This document shows positions 52,521-61,095 of a stretch of DNA of 64,000 nt, piece by piece. The number at the start of each line of letters is the position of its first letter. The stretch's first letter is position 1. Origin of the DNA: Roseiarcus sp963807735 (lineage in GTDB: Bacteria > Pseudomonadota > Alphaproteobacteria > Rhizobiales > Beijerinckiaceae); contig CAWEDI010000019.1 of NCBI GenBank assembly GCA_963807735.1, forward strand, positions 440,530 through 504,529. Direction: 5' to 3'. The notes beneath the pieces are model-generated. The model did not search any database, was not told the origin of the DNA, and saw only the letters and a program-made list of their open reading frames with translations. Position numbers and translations under genes: made by a program.

Positions 52521-52647
52521 TCGTCGTCTCCGTATTCAGGCCGAGAAGCCAGATAGGCCGCCAACCGACGGCCCTGGGGGTCGTGGTCCGCAATATCGAA
52601 CCCTCGTGGCTCGCCCGCAACAACCGGAAAGGGGCACCGCCCCCCGC

Positions 52648-52666
52648 GTATAGGAGCGTCCTATAC
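52648..52666. promoter_or_regulatory. Exact LysR-type box, 19-bp inverted repeat between divergent operons
   Basis: GTATAGGA-GCG-TCCTATAC is a perfect inverted repeat with 8-bp arms containing ATAGG-N5-CCTAT (52650-52664) and T-N11-A. It lies between the MaoC unit (start 52520, minus) and the second ABC operon (start 52815, plus). The remaining 52521-52814 shows no gene. Confidence 0.75.
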
Positions 52667-52814
52667 GGAGCCAAGGCGTCGCATCCCGCGCCTATGCGGC
52701 GCGTTGACTTGTGCGGTCCTGAAAGAGAGCCTTGCGAGCAGACGAAACAAGGCCGGGCGTCGCCGCCGAAGCGCCCGTTGCACAGCCTGCGGACGCGCCG
52801 ACCTGGGAGGAATG

Positions 52815-53879
52815 ATGCGAATTGGGGAGGGAGGCGTGACGGGCGGCGAGTCTGCGCAGCGCAGCGACGCAGACAGCGCCGCCGGCTTGGCGCAGATTCG
52901 CAGGCGGTGGAGCTGGAAGCAGGTCGATCAGCAGTTGATCGTGCTGGCGATAGCGGTCGCTATGTTCCTCGTCTTCTCGATATTCCTGCGCGGCTTCGCC
53001 GACCTCGGCAATATCATGGCGCTGATGCAGAGCGTGGCGATCATCGGCGTGCTTGGCCTGGGCATGGCCATCGTCATCATCGGCCGCGGCATCGATCTCT
53101 CGATGATCGCCGTCCTCGTAATGCCGACCGCCTGGATGTTTGTCGAGACTCGCGACGGCATGCCCGTCGGCGCCGCGGCGCTCTACGCCGTCGGCATCGC
53201 CGTGCTGGCGGGCTTGTTGAACGGCTGGCTTATCGCCTATCTCGAAGTGCCCTCCATCTTCGCGACCCTGGCGAACGGCACCATCGTTTACGGGGCGATG
53301 CAATATGTCGCCGTGTCGGACGATATCGTGCCCGTTCCGCCGCAGCTCTTGTGGACGCGATCGCTTCTCCAGACAACCGTGTTGGGCATTCCGGCGGTCG
53401 TCGTGTTTTTCGGTATCGTCGCGCTGCTGGCCTGGTTGTTCCTGCGGCTGACCGTCTACGGCCGCTTCATCTACGCCATCGGCGACAACCCGATCGCGGC
53501 GCGCGTCACCGGCGTTCCCGTCCGGCCCATATTGGTTCTCCAATATGTCCTGTCCGCGGTAATCGCCGTCGTGGCGGGCGTCATCCTGGCCATAACCGTA
53601 AGCAGCGTGAACACGCGCTTATTCAATTCCACGATGATTTATGACGTGATTCTCGTCGTCGTGCTCGGCGGCGTCGGCCTCGGCGGCGGGCGGGGACGGG
53701 TCTCCAACGTGCTCGTCGGCACGATCCTGATCGGCATTCTCATAAATGGCATGACGATCATGGACCTCAGCTTCGTCGCGCAAAATCTGATCAAGGCGTC
53801 GATCTTGCTGCTCGCGATTATCGCGGACAGTCTCGTCAACCCACGCGACGAACAGACATCGCAGCAGGGCGACATTTGA
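52815..53879 (+). CDS. Ribose-type ABC transporter permease
   Basis: The 354 aa protein starts at ATG 52815, just after GGGAGG; ATG 52812 is the alternative, and a longer upstream frame lacks coding character. RbsC-like features are MAIVIIGRGIDLSMIAVLVM, EVPSIFATLANGTIVYGAMQ, the EAA-like loop AIGDNPIAARVTGVPVRPIL and VVVLGGVGLGGGRGRVSNVL; eight to ten membrane helices. It opens a five-gene importer operon (permease, binding protein, permease-propeller fusion, propeller, ATPase) preceded by an exact regulatory box. Having two different permeases suggests a heterodimeric channel. Confidence 0.9.
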   Translation: MRIGEGGVTGGESAQRSDADSAAGLAQIRRRWSWKQVDQQLIVLAIAVAMFLVFSIFLRGFADLGNIMALMQSVAIIGVLGLGMAIVIIGRGIDLSMIAVLVMPTAWMFVETRDGMPVGAAALYAVGIAVLAGLLNGWLIAYLEVPSIFATLANGTIVYGAMQYVAVSDDIVPVPPQLLWTRSLLQTTVLGIPAVVVFFGIVALLAWLFLRLTVYGRFIYAIGDNPIAARVTGVPVRPILVLQYVLSAVIAVVAGVILAITVSSVNTRLFNSTMIYDVILVVVLGGVGLGGGRGRVSNVLVGTILIGILINGMTIMDLSFVAQNLIKASILLLAIIADSLVNPRDEQTSQQGDI

Positions 53880-53933
53880 TGGCGCGGGCGCCCGCGGCCG
53901 CCGTACACAACGCTCATCAGGGAGGAACCAAGC

Positions 53934-54974
53934 ATGTTGATGAAAGCTGTCGAATACATCAAGACGGCGGCGAAGACCGGCGCCGCAAAAGCCCTAATCG
54001 GCGCCGGAGTGGCGCTGCTCGCGCCGGCTCTGACGGCTTCGGCCCAACAGGCCTACGAAGATGGCATCATGCCGAAGTACTACCAGGCGGCGAAAGGCAA
54101 GACCGTCGGCTTCGTTCCTATCGCGCTGACCTTCTCGATCACCCAGGAATATCTCACCAAGTTCCAGGAGCAGGCGGATCGTCTGGGCTACAAGATCGTG
54201 GTGCGCGATCCGAATTGGAGCGTCGACAAGGCCGTGCAGGCCATCGAACAGCTGATCGTCGAGAAGCCGGACGTCATCATCGCCCATCCGCTCGACGGCG
54301 TCGCCTTCAACCGTCTGGTTAAGAAGGCCAACGAAGCCGGCATCTACTGGATCTGGGCCAACTTGAAAGGTCCGGCCAACGGCGACGCCTATGCGGGCGC
54401 TAATCACTATGAAGTAGACCGCATCAAGGTCCGCCTCATGGCGGACTACTGCAAGGACAAACCCTCGAAGAAGATATTCATGATCCAATCGCCGCCAACC
54501 AACTACGTGGCCATCGCCGGCACGCAGGGCTTCAAGGACGAGCTGGCGTTGCATCCCGAGCTTCAGCTCGTCGGAATCCAGACGGCGGACGCCGACGCCA
54601 ATAAGGCCAAGTCGATCGCCGCGACCATTCTGAAGCAGCATCCCGATCTCTGTGCATTCTCCGGCCAATGGGACGGCGCGGACATCGGTATCGCTCCCGC
54701 GGTGGCGGAAGCGGGCCTGACAGGCAAGGTCGGCATCTTCACCGGCGGCGGCGGCGAGCAGGCGGAAGCCTGCGACAAGGTCGCCGAGGGCGCCTACACC
54801 GCTTACGTGAACTACAACATCGAGGATCAGGCGAAGCTCATCAACTCCACGTTGATGACGATCCTGCAACAGCACGCCAAACCCGGCAACGCGCCGTTCG
54901 CCAACTATGTCGAGAACAAGGTGCTCACGGCCGAAAACGTCAAGTCGTTCAAGTGTTGGAGCGCGAAGAAGTAA
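53934..54974 (+). CDS. Periplasmic substrate-binding protein, second ribose-type ABC system
   Basis: The 346 aa product starts at ATG 53934 behind GGGAGGA and has a signal peptide with cleavage after TASA (about residue 37). The Peripla_BP_4 fold is seen in TVGFVPIALTFSITQEYLTK, QLIVEKPDVIIAHPLDGVAF, ANHYEVDRIKVRLMADYCKD and FSGQWDGADIGIAPAVAEAG. Aromatic residues around IYWIWANLKGP may stack on a ring-shaped ligand (inference). It is unlike the 45118 protein in detail, so the two importers probably take different solutes. A strong GC hairpin follows at 55003. Confidence 0.92.
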   Translation: MLMKAVEYIKTAAKTGAAKALIGAGVALLAPALTASAQQAYEDGIMPKYYQAAKGKTVGFVPIALTFSITQEYLTKFQEQADRLGYKIVVRDPNWSVDKAVQAIEQLIVEKPDVIIAHPLDGVAFNRLVKKANEAGIYWIWANLKGPANGDAYAGANHYEVDRIKVRLMADYCKDKPSKKIFMIQSPPTNYVAIAGTQGFKDELALHPELQLVGIQTADADANKAKSIAATILKQHPDLCAFSGQWDGADIGIAPAVAEAGLTGKVGIFTGGGGEQAEACDKVAEGAYTAYVNYNIEDQAKLINSTLMTILQQHAKPGNAPFANYVENKVLTAENVKSFKCWSAKK

Positions 54975-55002
54975 TCGCACGCTCCGAATGAACCTATGAA
55001 GG

Positions 55003-55021
55003 CGGCGCCGCCCCGGCGCCG
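55003..55021 (+). other. GC-rich hairpin between binding-protein and permease genes
   Basis: CGGCGCCG-CCC-CGGCGCCG forms an 8-bp stem with a 3-base loop. There is no T run after it. Such hairpins behind binding-protein genes usually protect the upstream mRNA so that this subunit is made in excess over the membrane parts. Confidence 0.5.
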
Positions 55022-55047
55022 TCGTCGTCGCGCTCCGAGGTTGATCG

Positions 55048-57201
55048 ATGTCGGTCGTGGAATTGGACAACAAAATGCGCGACGGCTCGAGTCTGCTGAC
55101 TCGGCTTCGCTCCCGCTGTGTTCCCGACCAAGTGTTTGGCGAGCTTCTGGCGAAGCCCTGGATTGACACGCTGATTCCGACGCTCGTTCTAGCGCTCGTA
55201 CTTGCGCTGTTCGCCTTCACGATTCCGGATTTCTTCAATCTGGGAAGCCTGCTGATTTTGGCGCGGGTGCTCGGGGAATATATTCTTCTGGCCATCGGAC
55301 AGACCATCGTCGTCGTCGGCGGCGGCATAGACCTCAGCGTGGGCTCAACCTTCGGACTCTGCAACTTCCTGGGCCTAGCGCTCACCTATCAACTCGGGCT
55401 GCACGTGGCCCTGGCATTGGCGATTACGGTGCTGGCCGGGGCCGCCATCGGAGCAGTCAACGGCGTCCTCATCGGGTATTTGCGATTGCGGGCATTTCTC
55501 ACGACGCTGGTGACGCTCATCATCGTTCGCGCCGGCGTCGATCTCTGGGGCATGATCGCTTCCGCCGGGCTCGTCACCGGCCAGGATCTGAGTGGCCAGG
55601 TTCTGTTCGACTTCATCGGCGACGGATCGTTGCTCGGGCTGCCGTCCAGTCTGATCGTGGCGATCTTTGTCGCGGCCCTCGCGCATCTGTTTCTCTCGCG
55701 CATGCGGCTCGGCTGGCATATTTTGGCCGTCGGCGGGTCGCGACGTTCGGCCTTCAACGCCGGCATCAAGGTTCGCCGCACCGTCTGCCTTACCTATGTG
55801 TTTTCCGGCGCGTTGACGGGCCTCGCGGGTTTCTTCTACGCGGCGCGACTGCAATCCGCCGCCCTCTCCGCCGGCGTCGGGTTGGAACTGATCGTCATCG
55901 CGGGAACCGTGCTGGGCGGCATCAGTTTGGGCGGCGGCCGCGGCTCCGTCGCCAAGGCGCTGCTGGGAACGACGGCGATCGCCTGCATCAACAGCGGCAT
56001 GTTGAGAATGCAACTCGCCGTAGGCGGCACCTCGCTCGTACTCGGTTTCATTCTCCTGTTCGCGGTCGTGTTCGACATCCGCTGGGTGAAGAACCGCTAC
56101 AAGTTGCTGAGCCGCTCCTACATCTCGACCATCTGGGTGAGAATGCCGCCGCGGCCGAGCATCGAGGCGGGCTCCGGCTCGCCCTATGCGCGCAACGAAA
56201 AGCTGCGCGGGGCAAAACCCATCGGCATAGGTCTCGACGGCCCCGAGGACATGGTGATCGACGACGAGGGCAATCTGTTCACAGGCACGCGCGTCGGCGA
56301 CATCGTCAAGTTCTTCGGTCCGGATTTCCAGCGTTCCGAGGTGTTCGTCCATACCGGCGGACGTCCGCTTGGGCTGCAGGTCGATAAGGACGGCTCTCTC
56401 GTCGTCTGCGTCGCCGGAATGGGTCTCTATCGGGTGACGAAGGACCGCCAAGTCATCGCGCTTTCGGTGCAGACCAACCGGAGCTTGTCCGTCATCGACG
56501 ATTCGCGTGTGCGCTACGCCGACGATCTCGACATAGCGCCTGACGGCAAGGTCTATTATTCCGATCCGACCAAGCGCTACGAAGCGAGCGAATGGCTGAC
56601 CGACGCGCTGGAGGGGCGCGGCAACGGGCGACTCATCTGCTACGATCCGTCTGACGGCAAATCGCGCACCGTGATGACGGACCTCGTCTTCGCCAACGGC
56701 GTCTGCGTGATGTGGGACGCGCAATCGGTTCTGGTCGCTGAGACCTGGGCGGCGCGCATCAGCCGCTTGTGGATCGCGGGGCCGAAGCGGGGCCATAAGG
56801 AAATCTTCATCGCGGATTTGCCGGGCTATCCCGACAACATCAATCGTTCGTCGGATGGCCACTACTGGGTCGCGCTGGTTGGAATGCGCTCGCCGGCCTT
56901 CGACCTGTCGCTGAACATGCCGGCCTTCCGCAAGCGCATGGTCCGGCGCGTCGCCCCCGACAATTGGCTGCTGCCCAACATGTTCACGGGTTCGCTGGTC
57001 AAGTTCGACGGCGACGGCAAGATCCTCGAGACTCTGTGGGATGCGCCGGACGGCTCGCATCCGCAGATCACCTCGGTGCGCGAGCACATGGGCCAACTCT
57101 TTATCGGCGGCATCCACAACGACCGCATCGGCGTCATCGAACTCGAAAGCGCGGACAAGAATTGGTCCGGCTATGAGGCCTACTGGGGGACGAGGTCGTG
57201 A
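55048..57201 (+). CDS. Fusion protein: ribose-type ABC permease plus strictosidine-synthase/SMP-30-like propeller
   Basis: The 717 aa protein is in one continuous frame. Residues about 35-350 are an RbsC-like permease: IVVVGGGIDLSVGSTFGLCN, LRLRAFLTTLVTLIIVRAGV, LAVGGSRRSAFNAGIKVRRT and GISLGGGRGSVAKALLGTTA. After a linker (MPPRPSIEAGSGSPYARNEK) residues about 380-717 form a six-bladed propeller of the strictosidine-synthase-like group: DLDIAPDGKVYYSDPTKRY, VLVAETWAARISRLWI and LPGYPDNINRSSDGHYWVAL. The propeller should face the cytoplasm and could hydrolyse a lactone as it enters. A normal permease is about 320-350 aa. No indel is needed to join the halves, so the fusion is not a frame artefact. 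Confidence 0.9.
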   Translation: MSVVELDNKMRDGSSLLTRLRSRCVPDQVFGELLAKPWIDTLIPTLVLALVLALFAFTIPDFFNLGSLLILARVLGEYILLAIGQTIVVVGGGIDLSVGSTFGLCNFLGLALTYQLGLHVALALAITVLAGAAIGAVNGVLIGYLRLRAFLTTLVTLIIVRAGVDLWGMIASAGLVTGQDLSGQVLFDFIGDGSLLGLPSSLIVAIFVAALAHLFLSRMRLGWHILAVGGSRRSAFNAGIKVRRTVCLTYVFSGALTGLAGFFYAARLQSAALSAGVGLELIVIAGTVLGGISLGGGRGSVAKALLGTTAIACINSGMLRMQLAVGGTSLVLGFILLFAVVFDIRWVKNRYKLLSRSYISTIWVRMPPRPSIEAGSGSPYARNEKLRGAKPIGIGLDGPEDMVIDDEGNLFTGTRVGDIVKFFGPDFQRSEVFVHTGGRPLGLQVDKDGSLVVCVAGMGLYRVTKDRQVIALSVQTNRSLSVIDDSRVRYADDLDIAPDGKVYYSDPTKRYEASEWLTDALEGRGNGRLICYDPSDGKSRTVMTDLVFANGVCVMWDAQSVLVAETWAARISRLWIAGPKRGHKEIFIADLPGYPDNINRSSDGHYWVALVGMRSPAFDLSLNMPAFRKRMVRRVAPDNWLLPNMFTGSLVKFDGDGKILETLWDAPDGSHPQITSVREHMGQLFIGGIHNDRIGVIELESADKNWSGYEAYWGTRS

Positions 57202-58268
57202 TTGGCGCTTTGCGGACGGCGTGGGACAGTTTTCGCGGCTCCGGCGCAGCGGCGCTGACGATTCCGCCAATGGACGGCGCCTTCCGTCCCAATATGGTCA
57301 TCGAGAACGCCGCCATTGCGGCCGTGGGTGAGACGCCGGACAATCTCGCCGTCGCCGGCGATGCGTTGTACTATTCCGACGGCGGCCGCGTGATGCGCTT
57401 GGGCGCAGACGGCCAATGCGAGACTGTCGCAAGTTCGCGCGAGCCCATCACGGCGCTGGCCGGACGCGCGGACGGCGCGTTGGCGGTCGCGCGCCGTTCG
57501 AGCGGCCTGTCGTTCATCGGCGGGTCCGGGAGCGTACCGCGATCGCCGAAGATCGATTGCGGCCGGGGCGACGTCACAGCCCTGACTTTCCTAGGCGATG
57601 ACAAGCTCGTTGTCGCTGTCGGCTCCGAGGCGAATCCGGCGAGCGCCTGGCGGGAAGACCTCATGCAGAAGCGGCGCGCCGGCGCGGTATGGACCTGCGA
57701 TCTCGCGACCGGCGCGGCCACCAAGCTGGCGGGGGACTTGGCGTATCCGTGCGGGATCGCCGCCGACGAACTCGGCCGCCTCGTCGTTTCCGAGGCCTGG
57801 GCGACTAGACTGGTGCGGCTCCTGAGCGGCGGCGCCAAAGCGGTGGTCGACAACCTCCCTGGCTATCCCTGCCGTCTCTCCGCCGCGACCGGAGGCGGAT
57901 ACTGGCTCGCCTTGTTTGCTCCGCGGAATCAACTCGTCGAGTTCGTGCTGCGCGAGAAGGAATTCCGCTCACGGATGATGGATGAGATCGCCGCTGAATA
58001 TTGGGTTTCGCCGTCGCTGGTTCCGCACGACACGCCCCTGAGCCCCATGCAGGAAGGCGGACAGAAGATAGGCGGCGCGATCAAGCCCTGGGCGCCCGCG
58101 TTCTCTTACGGCCTCGTCGCGCGCCTCGACAGGGATCTGCAACCGCAATCCAGTCTGCACAGCCGTGCGAACGGGCGCCGTCACGGCGTCACCAGCGTCG
58201 CCGAACATCGCGGGCGCTTGTTTGCTTCGAGCCGGGGCGTCAACGCCATCGTTGAGATCGCCCTGTGA
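57198..58268 (+). CDS. Strictosidine-synthase/SMP-30-like beta-propeller protein
   Basis: The 356 aa product starts at GTG 57198, overlapping the fusion gene by four bases. Blades include ETPDNLAVAGDALYYSDGGR, GDVTALTFLGDDKLVVAVGS, RLVVSEAWATRLVRLLSG and LPGYPCRLSAATGGGYWLAL. The last two correspond to LVAETWAARISR and LPGYPDNINRSSDGHYWVAL of the fusion's propeller. No signal peptide is seen, so it is probably cytoplasmic. The two propellers are related but divergent; together they may hydrolyse successive or alternative lactones (inference). Confidence 0.85.
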   Translation: MIGALRTAWDSFRGSGAAALTIPPMDGAFRPNMVIENAAIAAVGETPDNLAVAGDALYYSDGGRVMRLGADGQCETVASSREPITALAGRADGALAVARRSSGLSFIGGSGSVPRSPKIDCGRGDVTALTFLGDDKLVVAVGSEANPASAWREDLMQKRRAGAVWTCDLATGAATKLAGDLAYPCGIAADELGRLVVSEAWATRLVRLLSGGAKAVVDNLPGYPCRLSAATGGGYWLALFAPRNQLVEFVLREKEFRSRMMDEIAAEYWVSPSLVPHDTPLSPMQEGGQKIGGAIKPWAPAFSYGLVARLDRDLQPQSSLHSRANGRRHGVTSVAEHRGRLFASSRGVNAIVEIAL

Positions 58269-58282
58269 ATAGGGAAGTTGTC

Positions 58283-59827
58283 ATGAACTTGCCCACCGCT
58301 GTCGCCGACGGTCTCGCCGCAAGCGCCGCCCCTGCCGACGATATCCTTACGATGCAGGACGTCACCAAGGAATATCACGGCGTGCCCGCGGTTAGGAACG
58401 TGACGTTCACGCTGCGGCGCGCCGAGGTGCACGCGCTGCTCGGGGAGAACGGGGCCGGCAAATCGACGCTGACCAAGATGCTGTCGGGCGTCACCAAGCC
58501 GACCAGCGGCCAAATCACGATCGACGGGCGCGACGTTCAAATCCATTCGCCGACCCAGGCGCGCGAGCACGGCATCGTCATGGTCTTTCAGGAGACCAGC
58601 CTGGTGCCGTCAATGACGGTGGCGCAGAACCTGTTTCTCGGGGACGAAAGGCTGTTCAATCAGCTTCGCCCGCTTTATATCGAGGCCAACGTCTTCCTGA
58701 GTTCGTTGAACTTCGACGTCGATCCCTGGGCGCAGGTGGCGATGCTCGGCGCCGCCAAGAAGCAGATGGTCGAGATCGCCCGCGCGGTGCGCCAGAACGC
58801 CCGCGTCATCATTTTCGACGAACCGACCGCGACGCTGACTCCCGAGGAGAAGTCGCATTTCTTCTCCCTCATCAAGCGCCTGAGGGCGCGCGGCGTGTCC
58901 GTCATCTTCATTTCGCACGCCCTCGAAGAAGCGCTGTATATCGCCGACCGCATTACAATTCTGCGCGACGGCGCCCATGTCGTCACTGACGACGCCGCGA
59001 ATTTCGACCGCGACAAAATCGTGCGCGCGATGGTCGGGCGGCAACTGACGGGCGAACTCTATTCGGTTCACGGCAAGCGGCAAGCGCGCAAGCGCGGCGC
59101 CACCGTGCTCAGTGTGGAGAACCTCTCCATGGGACGGGCGGTGCGCAACAACTCGTTCACCGTATACAGCGGCCAGATAACCGGCCTGTTCGGCCTCATC
59201 GGCTCCGGCCGCACGGAGACCGCGAAGATCGTCACGGGCGTGCTGAAGCGCAATTTCTTCCACGGCGGCGCCGTGCGGCTGGAGGGTCGCCCGGTGCGCT
59301 ACCGCGTGCCGCGTCAGGCCGTACGGGACGGCGTCATCTATGTCACCGAGGACCGCAAGATCGAGGGTTTCTTCGAGACCATGTCGATCGGTGAGAACCT
59401 GCAAATCGCGCATCTGGCGGCGTCGCGAAGCGCCGTGCCGGTTCTTCGTATGCACGAAGCGCAGCGCCTCTACGAACATTGGAAGGCGGCGCTCTCCATT
59501 CGCGCCATCAGCGAGGCGGCCAAGGTAATCGAGCTCTCCGGCGGCAACCAACAAAAAGTCGTCATCGCCAAGTCGCTGCTGCAACGGCCCAAGGTTGTTA
59601 TCTTTGACGAGCCGACCCGCGGCGTCGACGTCGGCGCTATCGCCGAGATTCACCAGTTGATCAACAAGCTCGCCGACGAAGGCATGGCCGTCATCGTTAT
59701 TTCCTCGTATCTGCCCGAAATCCTAAACCTTTCGGACCGTATCCTGGTATTCCGGGCCGGTCGCGTGGTGGAGGAATTCGAGCCGGGAACCAAGGAAGAG
59801 ACGATCATGTACGCGGCGGTGCACTGA
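58283..59827 (+). CDS. Ribose-type ABC transporter ATPase (two nucleotide-binding domains)
   Basis: The 514 aa protein starts at ATG 58283 six bases after AGGGAA; a GTG at 58265 overlaps the previous stop. Domain 1: Walker A LLGENGAGKSTLTKML, signature region MLGAAKKQMVEIARAV (unusual, no S-G-G) and Walker B VIIFDEPTATL. Domain 2: GLFGLIGSGRTETAK (degenerate Walker A, normal for this family), signature IELSGGNQQKVVIAKSL and VIFDEPTRGVDVGAIAEI. It powers the importer encoded from 52815 and ends the operon. Confidence 0.93.
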   Translation: MNLPTAVADGLAASAAPADDILTMQDVTKEYHGVPAVRNVTFTLRRAEVHALLGENGAGKSTLTKMLSGVTKPTSGQITIDGRDVQIHSPTQAREHGIVMVFQETSLVPSMTVAQNLFLGDERLFNQLRPLYIEANVFLSSLNFDVDPWAQVAMLGAAKKQMVEIARAVRQNARVIIFDEPTATLTPEEKSHFFSLIKRLRARGVSVIFISHALEEALYIADRITILRDGAHVVTDDAANFDRDKIVRAMVGRQLTGELYSVHGKRQARKRGATVLSVENLSMGRAVRNNSFTVYSGQITGLFGLIGSGRTETAKIVTGVLKRNFFHGGAVRLEGRPVRYRVPRQAVRDGVIYVTEDRKIEGFFETMSIGENLQIAHLAASRSAVPVLRMHEAQRLYEHWKAALSIRAISEAAKVIELSGGNQQKVVIAKSLLQRPKVVIFDEPTRGVDVGAIAEIHQLINKLADEGMAVIVISSYLPEILNLSDRILVFRAGRVVEEFEPGTKEETIMYAAVH

Positions 59828-59833
59828 AAAGTT

Positions 59834-59857
59834 CGCCGGCCCCAAGCGGCGCCGGCG
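59834..59857 (-). terminator. Hairpin between convergent ATPase and epimerase genes
   Basis: CGCCGGC (59834-59840) pairs with GCCGGCG (59851-59857) around a 10-base loop. On the minus strand it is followed by GAACTTTTCAG, so it may terminate the epimerase transcript. The T run is short. Confidence 0.4.
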
Positions 59858-59873
59858 GAGCTTCTCGCGAGCG

Positions 59874-60884
59874 TCAGCGCGCCGGCGTGGAACCCGTCGA
59901 TCCCCCGGCCTCGTCAAGCCACGCCACCATCTTTTCAATTCCTTGTTCGATGGAGACCTTCGGCGCCCAGCCCAGCAGCTTGCGCGCGCGCTCGGTGCTG
60001 TAGCCTTGCCTCTCCTGCACCGGCATCGCGACCCGTGTCGGGTCGTTGCGATATTCCGGCCTGAGATCGGATTTGCAGACCTGCAGCAGGATCTCGACGA
60101 TGCGGTTCTGCGAGGTGTCGACGCCGGAGGCGATGTTCATGCCTTCGCCGGTTGCTTCGCTCTCCATGCCCATCAGATTGGCGCGTGCGGCGTCGCCTGC
60201 GTAGATATAGTCCTGCACCTGCCGGCCCGTGCCTTCGATTGTGGGCCGCTCGCCGGCGCGGATGCGCTCCCAGGCCTGCACCATCAGCGTCACTGCGGAG
60301 GCGCGCTTGTGCTGGCGTTCGCCGTACATCGCAGAATAGCGCATGGCGAGGAACCCGAGGCCATATTTCTGCTGATAGAGGCGCCCAATGCCTTCGCCCA
60401 TGATCTTCGACGTGCAGTACAGAATGAGCCCCGGTTGCATGCCCGCCCAACGCAGCGGCGAGTCGTCGGTGTTTGGCTCCTCGCCGATGGCGCCATAGAC
60501 GCCGACCGAAGAAGAATAGACCACCTTCTTCACGCCCTGATAGCGGCTGGCCTCCAGCACGTTCTGTACGCCGCGCACATTGACGTCGATACCCATCCAG
60601 GGATTGGCCATCATCGGCGCGCCGAGGAAGCCCGCGACCAGGAATACGCCGTCCGCCTGTGAGAAGGGATCGTAGAGTTCGTTGAGTCGAAGAGCGTCCG
60701 CGCGCTGGAATTGACAGCGCTTGTCGGCGAGCAGAAAGTCGATGGCGTCGGTCGAACCTAGCGACAGGTTGTCCAGCAGCACAACCTCTCGCGCGCCGCC
60801 CGCGAGCAGTTGCTCGCCAAGATGCGAGCCCAGCAAACTCGCCCCACCTACGACGACGTATTTTCCTCCGGCGATAGCTGGCAT
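59874..60884 (-). CDS. NAD-dependent epimerase/dehydratase (extended SDR)
   Basis: The 336 aa protein is read from ATG 60884, preceded by AGGAG: KYVVVGGASLLGSHLGEQLL (NAD site), EVVLLDNLSLGSTDAI, VVYSSSVGVYGAIGEEPN, the active site ILYCTSKIMGEGIGRLYQQK (Y-x3-K), MRYSAMYGERQHKRASAVT and QVQDYIYAGDAARANL. This is UDP-sugar epimerase-like, but such proteins also act on other hydroxyl or keto substrates. It is divergent from the PrpD gene at 61096, with a weak regulatory dyad between. It may modify a sugar-like part of the imported compound (inference). Confidence 0.88.
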   Translation of the reverse strand: MPAIAGGKYVVVGGASLLGSHLGEQLLAGGAREVVLLDNLSLGSTDAIDFLLADKRCQFQRADALRLNELYDPFSQADGVFLVAGFLGAPMMANPWMGIDVNVRGVQNVLEASRYQGVKKVVYSSSVGVYGAIGEEPNTDDSPLRWAGMQPGLILYCTSKIMGEGIGRLYQQKYGLGFLAMRYSAMYGERQHKRASAVTLMVQAWERIRAGERPTIEGTGRQVQDYIYAGDAARANLMGMESEATGEGMNIASGVDTSQNRIVEILLQVCKSDLRPEYRNDPTRVAMPVQERQGYSTERARKLLGWAPKVSIEQGIEKMVAWLDEAGGSTGSTPAR

Positions 60885-60999
60885 GGCGTTCTCCTGTTTG
60901 TTGTCGAACATCGCGCCCTGGCGATATTTTCGCCCGGAATATTGGCAGAGTTTTCATAACCTCGGAATCCGACGAAGCTCGGTCGAGCCTGCCTTATCT

Positions 61000-61014
61000 A
61001 TCGCCGGCGCCTAT
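61000..61014. promoter_or_regulatory. Weak LysR-type box
   Basis: ATCGCCGGCGCCTAT matches the dyad ATAGG-N5-CCTAT at eight of ten positions and keeps T-N11-A. It lies 82 bp upstream of the PrpD gene (61096) and 116 bp upstream of the divergent epimerase gene (60884). Only suggestive on its own. Confidence 0.35.
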
Positions 61015-61095
61015 GGAAGATCGCAAAGGGGCTTTGATCGCGCCGGCAAAGCGGAGTAGCCAAGAGTACCAACAGTCGCCACGGAGGCAGGCCCT

